The position numbers were made by a program, and so were the translations under genes. A stretch of DNA of 17,558 bases, from assembly GCA_002305915.1 (NCBI GenBank), contig DBRJ01000019.1:1-17558 (forward strand). The letters are read 5' to 3'. The notes under the pieces are model-generated. The model saw only the letters and a list, made by a program, of their open reading frames with translations, had not been told where the DNA came from and made no database searches. This DNA is from Pelotomaculum sp. UBA1371 (GTDB lineage: Bacteria > Bacillota > Desulfotomaculia > Desulfotomaculales > Pelotomaculaceae). Positions 1-8,536 of this stretch are shown here, in pieces (the stretch's first letter is position 1; the number at the start of each line of letters is the position of its first letter).

Positions 1-199
1 TTATCCCGCCCAGCAGCTTTACATACTAAAAACCACATAAACCTCACATATACAGCAAAAACTACTATGGGAATTGCCCCATGGGCATTAATTACTCAAC
101 TGCCTTTTAGCGTTTGAACAGGAAGACATTTATTGTCCATGAATGGGAAGCTGAAAAACTCACCGCCCACTCTTCAGCAGTGAACAGGAAGGAGTTTTT

Positions 200-1333
200 A
201 TGTCCATTTTCGATCTGCCCCGCCTGGCTGAGGAACTGCCATTCCGGGAAAAGGCGCTGTGGCACAGAATTTATGAGATAGATGTTCTGCATGGTAAACT
301 TGAACTGGTTCCGGGTCTCCGCAGTTGGGTTGAAGAAAAGTTGGGAAGCGGGCCGGAGGTTGAAAACCAGAAGATTATCCGGACGACCAATCTAATTAGC
401 GGAGAGGGAGCGCTCTTTAACAGCCTCCGGAGCAGGCGGCCAACGGCCCGTTTTCCGGAAACAGACCTGGAATCCCTGGTGGAGGAACACCGCAGCAACT
501 GTCCCTTCTGCTCGCCGGAAGAGCGCACTCCCGGGGAAAGGTTCGGGCGCATCCGGGGGAAATATTGCCTTACGGCGGCCAATCTGGCCAAATATGACGG
601 ATACCACGGTTTAATCATAGCCCGGGAGCATCACCCGCTAAGGTTCAATGAGGATATGGTGGAGGATTATTTCAGGGTGGCCGCCCGGTGGTTCCAGGAG
701 GTCAAAACTGATGCCGCCCTGAGGGGCGGCGGACCGGCGCTCTACCCTTTTTTGATCTGGAACTGCCTCTGGCCCGCAGGCTCTTCCATCCTGCACGGAC
801 ACCTTCAGCTGACAGTTGCTCAAAGACGCCCTTATCCCAGGCTGAAACAGCTGCTGGACTGCAGCACCCGCTACGGGCACCGCTACGGCAGTAATTACTT
901 CCAGGACCTTTATACCCTTTACAAAGCTCTGGGCCTAGGCTGGGAAAAAGGCGAAAGCCGCTTCCTCTCAATGCTGACACCCATTAAGGAAAAGGAAGTC
1001 TGGATTTTGCTGCCTCCGGGGCCTGCAACCCCGGACCGGCTGGGGCAAGCCGGCAGGGCGGTTGGCCGCGTGCTGGGCCGGCTAAAGCAGCAAGCCTGCC
1101 TGCAGAGCTTCAATGTGGGGGTTTACCTCCCTCCCCTGGGGGGAGAAGCAGAACCCGGAGGCTGGGAAGACTTCCCCCTGGTGGTCCGCCTGGTGGACCG
1201 CGGTGACGTCTTTAACCGCACAGCCGACTTTGGCGCTATGGAATTATTTGCTTTAAGCGTAATTAGTTCGGACCCCTTTAGCGTGGCCGGGCTATTGAAG
1301 CCAAGCCATAATGCAGAATTTTCTTCAGGCTAG
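200..1333 (+). CDS. Galactose-1-phosphate uridylyltransferase-like protein (HIT superfamily)
   Basis: This 377-aa protein looks like a nucleotidyl transferase of the GalT/HIT superfamily. Those enzymes move a nucleotide onto a sugar phosphate or phosphate through a covalent His-NMP intermediate. Visible motifs are a CPFC pair (C101, C104), an HH pair at 144-145 and HGHLQ at 199-203. These fit the GalT zinc site (two Cys plus His) and its HxHxQ active site, which makes H201 the likely nucleophile. Overall similarity to classical GalT is loose, so the substrate is uncertain: galactose-1-P, another sugar-1-P, or an Ap4A phosphorylase-like reaction. The ATG follows GGAAGGAG by 5 nt. The gene faces a GH13 glucan enzyme, which fits carbohydrate metabolism, but no galK, galE or galM is nearby. 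Its TAG stop is also the first triplet of a repeat element. Confidence 0.75.
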   Translation: MSIFDLPRLAEELPFREKALWHRIYEIDVLHGKLELVPGLRSWVEEKLGSGPEVENQKIIRTTNLISGEGALFNSLRSRRPTARFPETDLESLVEEHRSNCPFCSPEERTPGERFGRIRGKYCLTAANLAKYDGYHGLIIAREHHPLRFNEDMVEDYFRVAARWFQEVKTDAALRGGGPALYPFLIWNCLWPAGSSILHGHLQLTVAQRRPYPRLKQLLDCSTRYGHRYGSNYFQDLYTLYKALGLGWEKGESRFLSMLTPIKEKEVWILLPPGPATPDRLGQAGRAVGRVLGRLKQQACLQSFNVGVYLPPLGGEAEPGGWEDFPLVVRLVDRGDVFNRTADFGAMELFALSVISSDPFSVAGLLKPSHNAEFSSG

Positions 1334-1441
1334 ACATTCATGCCGCTGAAGCGGCATCTGCAGGAGGATGAAAAATGTCTATTTTCAGGATAGTTCCCCA
1401 TGCCGCTAGCGGCACAACGAAGGATGAAAATGTCTATTTTC
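1331..1441 (+). repeat. Two tandem copies of a composite repeat (hairpin module plus ~21-bp unit)
   Basis: Two head-to-tail copies of a ~57-bp unit fill the gap between the convergent GalT-like and GH13 genes. Each copy has a hairpin, then a spacer, then a 21-22-bp unit. The first hairpin, ATGCCGCT-ga-AGCGGCAT (1340-1357), follows TAGACATTC. The second, TGCCGCTAGCGGCA (1401-1414), follows TAGTTCCCC. The units at 1365-1386 and 1421-1441 begin AGGATGAAAA and end TGTCTATTTTC; the second contains the inverted repeat TGAAAAT/ATTTTCA. The same two modules, in the same relative order, occur on the - strand between jetD and jetA (10892-11074). Confidence 0.8.
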
Positions 1442-1465
1442 AGAGTAGAATTATCTCCCCGCAAT

Positions 1466-3706
1466 TCACGCCGGGTGGTATTTGTAAATGAATCCGCTGT
1501 AGGGAGGCAGCACAAAGTGCTGCTCCGGCATATCATCGCTGACGACGATACTGTCGGGATCCAGCGGATCCTTGTTGCCGGCCGGGGGCAGGTCGTTGAT
1601 CTGTTCGATGTCGCCCAGCTTGATCCAGCGACCCGGGTCAAAGGGAAAATTCAGGGAAACATCATGCCCCTCAAAGTTAAGCATCACCAGCAGTTGTCCC
1701 GACGGATCGGCGCTGCTCCGGGCCTTCCAGCCGAGAACTCTTTTTCCGGCGCCCCTGTTATGCTCCAGCCAGGGACCTGCAAGCCAGTGGAATTTACCCT
1801 CCTCAACAGGATTATAGCCGTTGATTCTTAAAGCTTCATACCTTTTTCTGAGGTTAATCAGGGACCTGGCCCACTGGTAAAATTCGTTGTCGTCCCCGGC
1901 ATACTTGCTCCAGTTCACCTTAATCCTGTTCCTTTCCCTCTCCACGCCGTACTCCTGCCCCATATAAATCATCGGCTGCCCCAGGGCTACCATGGTAGTC
2001 AGAAGTCCGAGGCGGGCCTTTCTTTCCTTGATTTCCGGATCCTGCAAATGCTCCCCGCCGGTGGCTACCTCAAATTGAACGCTGTTTTCGTCATGACTTT
2101 CGCAATAGTTAATAACATTATTGGTGTGGGCCGCAAAACTGTCCTTGCTGAAATAAATCATGGCGCCCATGTTATCCGGTTCGTTGCCTATTCCTTCAAA
2201 TACTCCCTCCCGCAGCAGGGCCTTTACCTTGTCGTGGAAATGGTTGGACCACTGGGCATAGCCGTTATATCCCTCGATGTTAAGATCTTTTTCATTGGGC
2301 AGGTTTTCGGCAATCATGATGGCGTCGGGCTTGAACCCCTTATCCTTGATCTCGTGGGCCAGCCGGTGCAGCAACTTGTGGTTCAAAAAATAACTGTGGG
2401 TGGCGTCGAAGCGAAAACCGTCAATGTGGTATTCCTTAATAAACAGTTTGCAGGAATCAATAAGCATGTTGTCCACTTCGTCTTTACCCGTGGCCACTTT
2501 ATTTCCCCACATCGTTTTGCCGGAAAAATAAAAGCCGCCTTCGCCGGAACCGTCGTCAATGAGGTTCCACAAGGGGTTGAAATCATTCGAAGTATGATTG
2601 AAAACCTGATCCATCAGCACGGCCAGACCGTGCCGGTGGGCTTCGTTAACCATCTCCCTGAAATCGTCCGGGGTGCCGAAGTCCTTTTCCACGGCCATGA
2701 AGGTGCAGGGCTCGTAGCCAAGTCCTCTCTTCACCGGAACTTCCGACGTAGGCATGAGGGCCAGGGCGGTTATACCCAGCTTATTAAAATAACCATCCCT
2801 GATCCGGCGGGTAACGCCCTTGAATGTTCCCTGGATATCTTCAGGGATCCCGGTGTCGTTGTCAGTAAAACCGTAGATATTTAATTCATACAGGATTAAA
2901 TCCTTGATGTCCGGTGTTTTCCAGTCCTGGTCGGTCCACTTGAATTTTGTCGGGTCCACCACCACGGCATTGCGGTATTTATAATCATCGCTGTACAACC
3001 TGGTATAGGGATCGCTCACATACCGTTCATTTTCAACGGCGCCTCCCTGCAGGTAGAACTTATACTCGATGGGGGAATCCGGTTTAAGCCCGGCCTTGAT
3101 GCGCGCCAGCCAGATATTGGGCTGGTAGTAAAACCCCCGGTAAAGCTCCATGGGAATAAATTTTTCCTCCTGGGGCAGGGGGTGCGCCGGACACTGCCAG
3201 TCGTTAAAATTTCCAACCAGGTAGACCCTTGCCGCATAAGGATGGAAAAACCCGAAAAGAACGGAACCGTCAGTAAGGATATTCGCTCCCAGCATAGAGG
3301 TTATACCAAGGCCGGAAACGTCGGTATTGGGGAGGTAAAAATTGTCCCCGGGCACAAGGTGGCTGATTTGACGGTAGTAATCGTTGATATTGCCCACAGG
3401 GGACGCCGGTCGAACATTGTAGATATTGTGCCTGTTCGCCATGGACCAGATTTCTTTGCCCAGGTGGGCATGAAAGGACCTGTTGAATTTCTCCTCTTCC
3501 CAGGGGACGTCTTCCCCTTTTCCGTCCTTAAAAATAAAGTTGAAACTGCTGCGGTTATAGGACAGGTCGTAATAAACACCGAAGTCATCAAAACCGCCCG
3601 GCTCCACTTCCCTTTCCAGGGTAGCCCCGTCACTTACCCACACCCACATAACCGGCTCCAGAAAACCGTTTTTGTTATCGTAATGAATTCTAACCCTGTG
3701 GTGCAT
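1466..3706 (-). CDS. GH13 alpha-amylase/branching-type enzyme with N-terminal carbohydrate-binding modules
   Basis: A 746-aa glycoside hydrolase family 13 enzyme acting on alpha-1,4/1,6-glucans such as glycogen, starch or maltodextrin. Residues ~1-65 resemble a pullulanase-type starch-binding domain. Residues ~145-255 look like a CBM48 early-set domain (LVGNFNDW at 163-170). The (beta/alpha)8 barrel runs from ~265 to ~620. All conserved regions are present: MDQVFNH (D366, H371), GFRFDATH with nucleophile D434, IAEN with acid/base E467, and ESHDEN with H538 and D539. A C-terminal beta domain follows. There is no signal peptide, so it is probably cytoplasmic. The domain order favours a branching or debranching enzyme over a plain amylase, but the exact reaction cannot be read from the motifs. 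The start is an ATG preceded by AGGAGG at 7 nt. Confidence 0.88.
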   Translation of the reverse strand: MHHRVRIHYDNKNGFLEPVMWVWVSDGATLEREVEPGGFDDFGVYYDLSYNRSSFNFIFKDGKGEDVPWEEEKFNRSFHAHLGKEIWSMANRHNIYNVRPASPVGNINDYYRQISHLVPGDNFYLPNTDVSGLGITSMLGANILTDGSVLFGFFHPYAARVYLVGNFNDWQCPAHPLPQEEKFIPMELYRGFYYQPNIWLARIKAGLKPDSPIEYKFYLQGGAVENERYVSDPYTRLYSDDYKYRNAVVVDPTKFKWTDQDWKTPDIKDLILYELNIYGFTDNDTGIPEDIQGTFKGVTRRIRDGYFNKLGITALALMPTSEVPVKRGLGYEPCTFMAVEKDFGTPDDFREMVNEAHRHGLAVLMDQVFNHTSNDFNPLWNLIDDGSGEGGFYFSGKTMWGNKVATGKDEVDNMLIDSCKLFIKEYHIDGFRFDATHSYFLNHKLLHRLAHEIKDKGFKPDAIMIAENLPNEKDLNIEGYNGYAQWSNHFHDKVKALLREGVFEGIGNEPDNMGAMIYFSKDSFAAHTNNVINYCESHDENSVQFEVATGGEHLQDPEIKERKARLGLLTTMVALGQPMIYMGQEYGVERERNRIKVNWSKYAGDDNEFYQWARSLINLRKRYEALRINGYNPVEEGKFHWLAGPWLEHNRGAGKRVLGWKARSSADPSGQLLVMLNFEGHDVSLNFPFDPGRWIKLGDIEQINDLPPAGNKDPLDPDSIVVSDDMPEQHFVLPPYSGFIYKYHPA

Positions 3707-3712
3707 AAATAA

Positions 3713-4117
3713 CCTCCTAAAGACTGTTATGGTGTATATTTTCTGCGATTTTGCATCCTCTATGCATGCACGGGAGATTATGCTTCCATTAAAACCAAGT
3801 CAAAAACAAAAATCCCCGTCCAGGAAGGTACGGAGAAATAGACTTTTTGTTTCTTTGCTTTGCGTGTACATAGCCCTAACCAACGGGATTTAGCCCGGGA
3901 TGGTTAAGTTTGTTTCTTAACTTTAATTAAATTTGTCAACCCCTGCTTAAACCCGGCACACCTAACGCAACGCTAAACAAAAATAAATTCTGCAGAGAAC
4001 TTGATGAAAATTGTTATGGACAGGAACTGACCGGACCCTTTGTTGGGTCTTGAAATATTTATTTCCCGGCTGATTTATTTTCAATTTCAGCTATAATACT
4101 TTAGATTTACCTTTTGC
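3713..4117. other. 405-bp AT-rich non-coding gap between jetC and the GH13 gene
   Basis: No convincing coding frame was found on either strand. Besides the candidate GH13 promoter it holds small inverted repeats: GTTAAG/CTTAAC near 3903-3921, CGGG/CCCG near 3885-3898, GACCC/GGGTC near 4035-4050 and GCTGA/TCAGC near 4070-4092. None has a clean T-run on the - strand, so no terminator for the jet operon can be assigned with confidence. Confidence 0.6.
3777..3803 (-). promoter_or_regulatory. Candidate sigma-A promoter for the GH13 gene
   Basis: On the - strand, TTGACT (3803-3798) and CATAAT (3782-3777) each match the -35 and -10 consensus at five of six positions, with a short 15-bp spacer. This would give a leader of about 60 nt before the AGGAGG-led ATG. 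A perfect TTGACA lies further upstream (3939-3934) but has no convincing -10 partner. Confidence 0.4.
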
Positions 4118-7100
4118 TTACATAACTTCCTCAAACAAAGAAATCTGTTTGACATCCGAAGCCCTGAATACGGCTTTTTCCAACTTTTCATCATCCTGGA
4201 CAGCGTTAAAGTCCCGGATGATTTCCTCAAATTTTAAATATTCGTTGCTGCCGATAACGCTGCTCCTTACCTTGAGCATGTAAATCAGGTTGAAACAGTT
4301 CATAATGGAGTTCTGCTTGAGGTCTGAGAGGCAGATGAGCTGGGTACGGTGTTTCCTGGCAATCTCAAACAGCGGGTTCAAAAGGTGCTCTGAAGATATG
4401 GGTCCGAAGGGGTTGTCCATCACCAGCACCCGGGTATCGGTACCGGCGTCGCCCCCCGCCGCCTCCATGGCCCTGGCCCTGGTATAGGTCATAAGGGCGG
4501 ACAGCACGGAAAAGAAGACAACGAACTTCTCGCCGCCGGAATTCTCGCGCACTGCGTCCTCCCAGCGCTTCAAGCGGCTGTTCTGCATATTCAAGTCGAT
4601 CTTGAACACACTGACCGGAATATGGGGGTTGCCCAGAAACACGTTGAGCAGCTCGCGGCTGGACATCAGCCTGGCGGCGGTTTTTCCGGCCGCATCCTCC
4701 CTTTTTTCCTGCCTGGTCATCTCTCTTACCTTTAAGATGCATTCCTCGATGTACTCTCTCATCCTCTGCCTGGCTGCGTCCTGGTTGTCCAGCTGCAGCT
4801 CGATTTTCAGCATCTGTACCTGCCTGCTCCTGCCCTGGAGGCGGATCCTGGAATTATCGGAAATCCACTGGATTTCTTCGTAAAACCGCAGGCCGTGCAA
4901 AAAACTCTGCTGCACCAGGTCCTTCTTGTTCCGTTCCAGGTTGGCCAGCTGGCTTTCGTACAGCCTGATCAGTTCGGCCAGTTTCTCACAATGCTGGCTC
5001 ATGCGCTCATAAAGGAAATAAAAGCTTTCGTATTCCAATACAGCCTTATCCCAGAGGGGGTCGAGCCCTTTAAAGATATTATCGATATTAAGATTTTTAT
5101 CCTTGTAGTCGATCCTGAGCCCGGCGTAACTGTTCCTGAGCCTGTCCGCAGCCTCTTTGTTTTTACTTCTGGTTTTGTCAAAGTCCCGGGCCAGGCCGGC
5201 AGCCTGGGCAGCGGCATCCCTTTCGGGGACAAAATCTTTTTCCGGCTCAGTTGCTCCCGGGTCGATCAACCGCCCTATTTCTTCCCGTATTCTTTCATAC
5301 CCGCGGATTTGTTCGCTTATCTTTTTGTTTGCCTCTTCCAGCTCTCTTCCACGCCGGCGCGCCCTCCTGCGCCGCTCCCCAAAATCCCCCCTGATCTCCT
5401 CCGGGGGAAGGGGAGCCTCCACACCAATCCTTTTTATTTCCTGGAGGGCGTTTTTAAGGGCTTCTTTGGCGGCAGCTTCATTAGCAACCGCAGCCATTTC
5501 CTCCTGCCGCCGTTCCTCCAACGAGACCTCCAGAGAAACAATTTCTCCAGCAATTTTTTCCCCGGCCTGTTCATCGTAAACCAGACCGGCGTACTCTTCC
5601 TCCTTCAGGCCGAGTTTTGCAAGCTCCCGCTGCATTCGGGCACAATCCTGTTCCAAATCCTTTTTCCTTTTTTCCAGCTGCTTGAGATCCCCGCTAAATT
5701 TTTCTTTTAGAGCCCGCAGCCTTTCTTCCAGCTCCTCCACGCTTCCTTCGACAGTTTCCGCTGCCGGGGCGGCGTCTTTATATAAAATGTAACGCGTTTG
5801 GGCATCCTGCTGCTCTTTTTCCTTCTGCCAGACCTGCCTTTCGATAGCACCGATTTCTTGCCGCAAATTTTCCCGGCTTTCTGCCAGCTGCTTCTGTTGC
5901 GCCGCCAAATCCTCAATTTCCTTCCTAACTGCGGACAGCCTGCCGCGGCAGTTCTGGTAATCCTTTTCCTTTTCGATAAAGCCAGCAAAAAGCTCCACGG
6001 CTTCCCCGGCTCTTTGCAGTTGTGCCTGTAACTCCTTTAGGCGCTGTTCCAGTTTTCCGGCTTTTTCTTCCAGCTTTCTTTTTTCTTCTTCCAGGGCGGA
6101 GAGTTTGTCCTCGACGTCCTGCAGCTGTTTCTCACACTCGTTTTTCCTTTTCTCCAGGTTGTATCGGTAATCCGCAGCGAAATTAAACCTGGAGCAAACT
6201 GTCCGGTCGGAAAGAACCGCCCTGTGTTCCTCCGTCAAATGGTCATGCTGCGCAGAAGCCGCGTCCCGCTTTTGCTCGAGCTCCGCCACCAGCCCGGCCA
6301 GCCCCTCACTCTCAAACACCCTGCCCTCGTAGAGGCAGGCCAAAGCTATCCCTTCCCCGGTTCGGGTCACCCGGCCGTCATTGGGTACTTTTTTTGCCAG
6401 GTCCTCGTAAGCTATCAGGGGCGCTACCCTGCGCATGGTCATATTGCCCAGGGCGTCGGCCACCCGGTCCAGATCAGCCCTGGCCATGATGAAAGCATAG
6501 GGCAGAACCGGATTGCCCCCCAGCATCGCCCGGCGGTTTTCCGGCGGCAGGCCGCGCAAGTATGCTTCACCCGTTTCATACGGGATGTCCAGGCCGGCCA
6601 GCAGGGAGGCCAGCTCCTCCGGTGTGTGCAGCCGCCCGTTTTTCAGCGAGGCAAGCGACTCCGCGGCGTCGTTACGGACCCGGGCGGCCTCCTCCAGCCT
6701 GTCCTCAAGATTCTTCACATGCTGTCCGAAGAGGGCGCTGAGACGCTCCCGGTCAAATCTGAGAGCAGGATCATAGCCGTACTTGTTCAGAATTCCCATG
6801 ATCTCCTGCTCCCTTTGCTCATATTCGCTGATATCCCGCTCAAGTCCGCTTAAAGCCGCCTTTCCGTCGGCCTGTTCGCACAAGAGCGCTTTTACCTCAG
6901 AGTCGATACCCTGCAGGCAAGACGCAGCAGCAGTCCTTTCCCCTTCCAGCCTCCGGATCTTCTCAGTCAGCTCAGCCCGGGTATTTTCCAGGGCCGCCCC
7001 GGTTTTCTCAATCTCTGCGGCATCGAGTTCCCCCAGAAGGTTTCTTCTTAGGCTGAGGCCGAGCTTCCGCTGAACTTCCCCGGCATACCTTTCAAAGCTG

Positions 7101-8536
7101 CTTTTCCGTTCCTCCAGCCTGCCCTTTTCCTGCTCAAGTTTGTTTCTTTTCCCTTCAATATTTCGCAATTCCTCCCCGGCCTGTCCGGCGAGCCTTTCCT
7201 TCTCCCTCTTTTCCCCGTTTAGACGGGCAAGCACGGCGGCAAGAGAGGCCAGCTTTTCCTCAAGCTTTATCTTCAAAGAGTATTCCAGGCTTCGCACCCG
7301 GCCGTCACTGTCATACTGTTTCCTGGCTGCCGACAGTCTCTCCGCCAGGCCTGAAAGCTCCGACCTTATCCGGCTGATTTCCCCTGCCAGGCGGGCCGCC
7401 TGCATTATTTTTTCGCGCAACCTGGCCTCCTGCAGGGCGTCCTCGGTTTCTCTGCGGCTGTTCCCGGCGGTTTCGAGCTTTTTCCGGGCTTCTTCGTATT
7501 CCGAATGCCTCAACCAGTAATCATTTGAGCGCTCCTCCAGCTCTACCCGCTGCTCCTCGGCCCTGCAGGCCTCCATCTCCAGCCCGTTTTCCTCATATTT
7601 CCCCTCAAGCGCTCTTTTTTCAGCCGCCAGATAACCGTGCAGCGCCGCGAGCTGCCCTGCCAGCTTTTTCTGCCCTTCGAGTCCCTGCACCAGCCCGGCC
7701 AGGGCCTCCACCTGCTCCCTGAAGGTCCCCAGGAAGCTGTCCAGGAGCTGCTTTTCGATGATGAACCGCTCGTTCTCCACAACCTCCCGCACCAGGCTTT
7801 CCAGCATCTCCTCCAGCCGGCGCGCTTCGGACCTGTTTCTGAACATGGCCTTTTCCACGGTCTTGATGATCCAGTCATTCAACAGCTGGCTGGAGTTTCT
7901 GCACTTCTGAAAGATTTCTTCCAGGCCGCCCTCACTGTCGTTGATTTTGGCGATGACATTCCGCCACTCGTCCTGGGCAATCCCGAATTCTGCCAGGTGC
8001 TTCCCGTAGCGGTCCCCGTCGTCCTCCGGAAAATAGCCAAAGGCAAGGGGATCTTTTCTGGCCTTTTCAGAAATCATCTCCCTGGCTTCCCGGAAGGGCA
8101 GCACCTCCAGAACACCGCCCTTCCGGTTCACGAAGGGGATATGGGCAATATCGAAGGTGTTGGCGCCGGTATATTTAGCAGTGAAGGTAAAATACCTGAT
8201 TCGGCTCTTCTCATCCTCTGCTCCCGGCGCTTCCGCTGACACAATCCCGATCCCGGTCAGCAGGTAGCCGCCGGCTCCGTCGAGCTTCCACTCAATCATA
8301 ATGTAGGCCGGCAGCTTTTTCTTGCGGAAAAAGCTCGCTATCCTGCGCCCCTGGATCGTAACGCCCGGAACCACCGGCTGCATAAAAAGCTGGACCAGAA
8401 CACTCTTACCGCCGCCGTTAGCCAGGTTCAAAAGAGCGTTCTCCCCGCCATGGAAGTTAAAGGTCTCATCGAGTATGTGCCGCGAATCATTATTGTAAGA
8501 GAAGTTTATTATCCGGATCCGGTTAATCCTGGGCAT
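4118..8536 (-). CDS. jetC: Wadjet defence SMC-like ATPase JetC
   Basis: A 1472-aa SMC-like motor subunit related to MukB/MksB/EptC. Residues 37-47 carry the Walker A loop (NLANGGGKSVL). Long coiled coils surround a globular hinge-like insert at ~630-745. The C-terminal head has the ABC signature SGGEK at 1333-1337 and Walker B VLVMDNPFG around D1374. In this family JetC dimers with JetA and JetB extrude DNA loops to sense small circles. The residue after the Walker B Asp is Asn rather than the usual catalytic Glu. I chose the ATG at 8536 because AAGGAGGT lies about 10 nt upstream, and the protein then opens MPRINRIRI with the first beta strand of the head. An in-frame start at 8557 would add seven residues that overlap this ribosome binding site. 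It overlaps jetB by 14 bp, so translation is probably coupled. Confidence 0.93.
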   Translation of the reverse strand: MPRINRIRIINFSYNNDSRHILDETFNFHGGENALLNLANGGGKSVLVQLFMQPVVPGVTIQGRRIASFFRKKKLPAYIMIEWKLDGAGGYLLTGIGIVSAEAPGAEDEKSRIRYFTFTAKYTGANTFDIAHIPFVNRKGGVLEVLPFREAREMISEKARKDPLAFGYFPEDDGDRYGKHLAEFGIAQDEWRNVIAKINDSEGGLEEIFQKCRNSSQLLNDWIIKTVEKAMFRNRSEARRLEEMLESLVREVVENERFIIEKQLLDSFLGTFREQVEALAGLVQGLEGQKKLAGQLAALHGYLAAEKRALEGKYEENGLEMEACRAEEQRVELEERSNDYWLRHSEYEEARKKLETAGNSRRETEDALQEARLREKIMQAARLAGEISRIRSELSGLAERLSAARKQYDSDGRVRSLEYSLKIKLEEKLASLAAVLARLNGEKREKERLAGQAGEELRNIEGKRNKLEQEKGRLEERKSSFERYAGEVQRKLGLSLRRNLLGELDAAEIEKTGAALENTRAELTEKIRRLEGERTAAASCLQGIDSEVKALLCEQADGKAALSGLERDISEYEQREQEIMGILNKYGYDPALRFDRERLSALFGQHVKNLEDRLEEAARVRNDAAESLASLKNGRLHTPEELASLLAGLDIPYETGEAYLRGLPPENRRAMLGGNPVLPYAFIMARADLDRVADALGNMTMRRVAPLIAYEDLAKKVPNDGRVTRTGEGIALACLYEGRVFESEGLAGLVAELEQKRDAASAQHDHLTEEHRAVLSDRTVCSRFNFAADYRYNLEKRKNECEKQLQDVEDKLSALEEEKRKLEEKAGKLEQRLKELQAQLQRAGEAVELFAGFIEKEKDYQNCRGRLSAVRKEIEDLAAQQKQLAESRENLRQEIGAIERQVWQKEKEQQDAQTRYILYKDAAPAAETVEGSVEELEERLRALKEKFSGDLKQLEKRKKDLEQDCARMQRELAKLGLKEEEYAGLVYDEQAGEKIAGEIVSLEVSLEERRQEEMAAVANEAAAKEALKNALQEIKRIGVEAPLPPEEIRGDFGERRRRARRRGRELEEANKKISEQIRGYERIREEIGRLIDPGATEPEKDFVPERDAAAQAAGLARDFDKTRSKNKEAADRLRNSYAGLRIDYKDKNLNIDNIFKGLDPLWDKAVLEYESFYFLYERMSQHCEKLAELIRLYESQLANLERNKKDLVQQSFLHGLRFYEEIQWISDNSRIRLQGRSRQVQMLKIELQLDNQDAARQRMREYIEECILKVREMTRQEKREDAAGKTAARLMSSRELLNVFLGNPHIPVSVFKIDLNMQNSRLKRWEDAVRENSGGEKFVVFFSVLSALMTYTRARAMEAAGGDAGTDTRVLVMDNPFGPISSEHLLNPLFEIARKHRTQLICLSDLKQNSIMNCFNLIYMLKVRSSVIGSNEYLKFEEIIRDFNAVQDDEKLEKAVFRASDVKQISLFEEVM

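Noticed and set aside
1..199. Possible gene end at the left edge of the window
   Set aside because: Frames reaching the edge on both strands are broken by stops within a few codons; only the leader of the GalT-like gene and a small ATGGG/CCCAT inverted repeat are seen.
2048..2884. A 278-codon + strand frame opposite the GH13 gene
   Set aside because: It is fully inside the GH13 gene, whose catalytic motifs are on the other strand; no domain is seen in the + frame.
4290..8239. Many long open frames on the + strand opposite jetC, up to about 270 codons
   Set aside because: They are antisense shadows of a GC-rich coiled-coil gene: low-complexity composition, no ribosome binding sites, no recognisable domains, while the - strand frame has clear SMC motifs.
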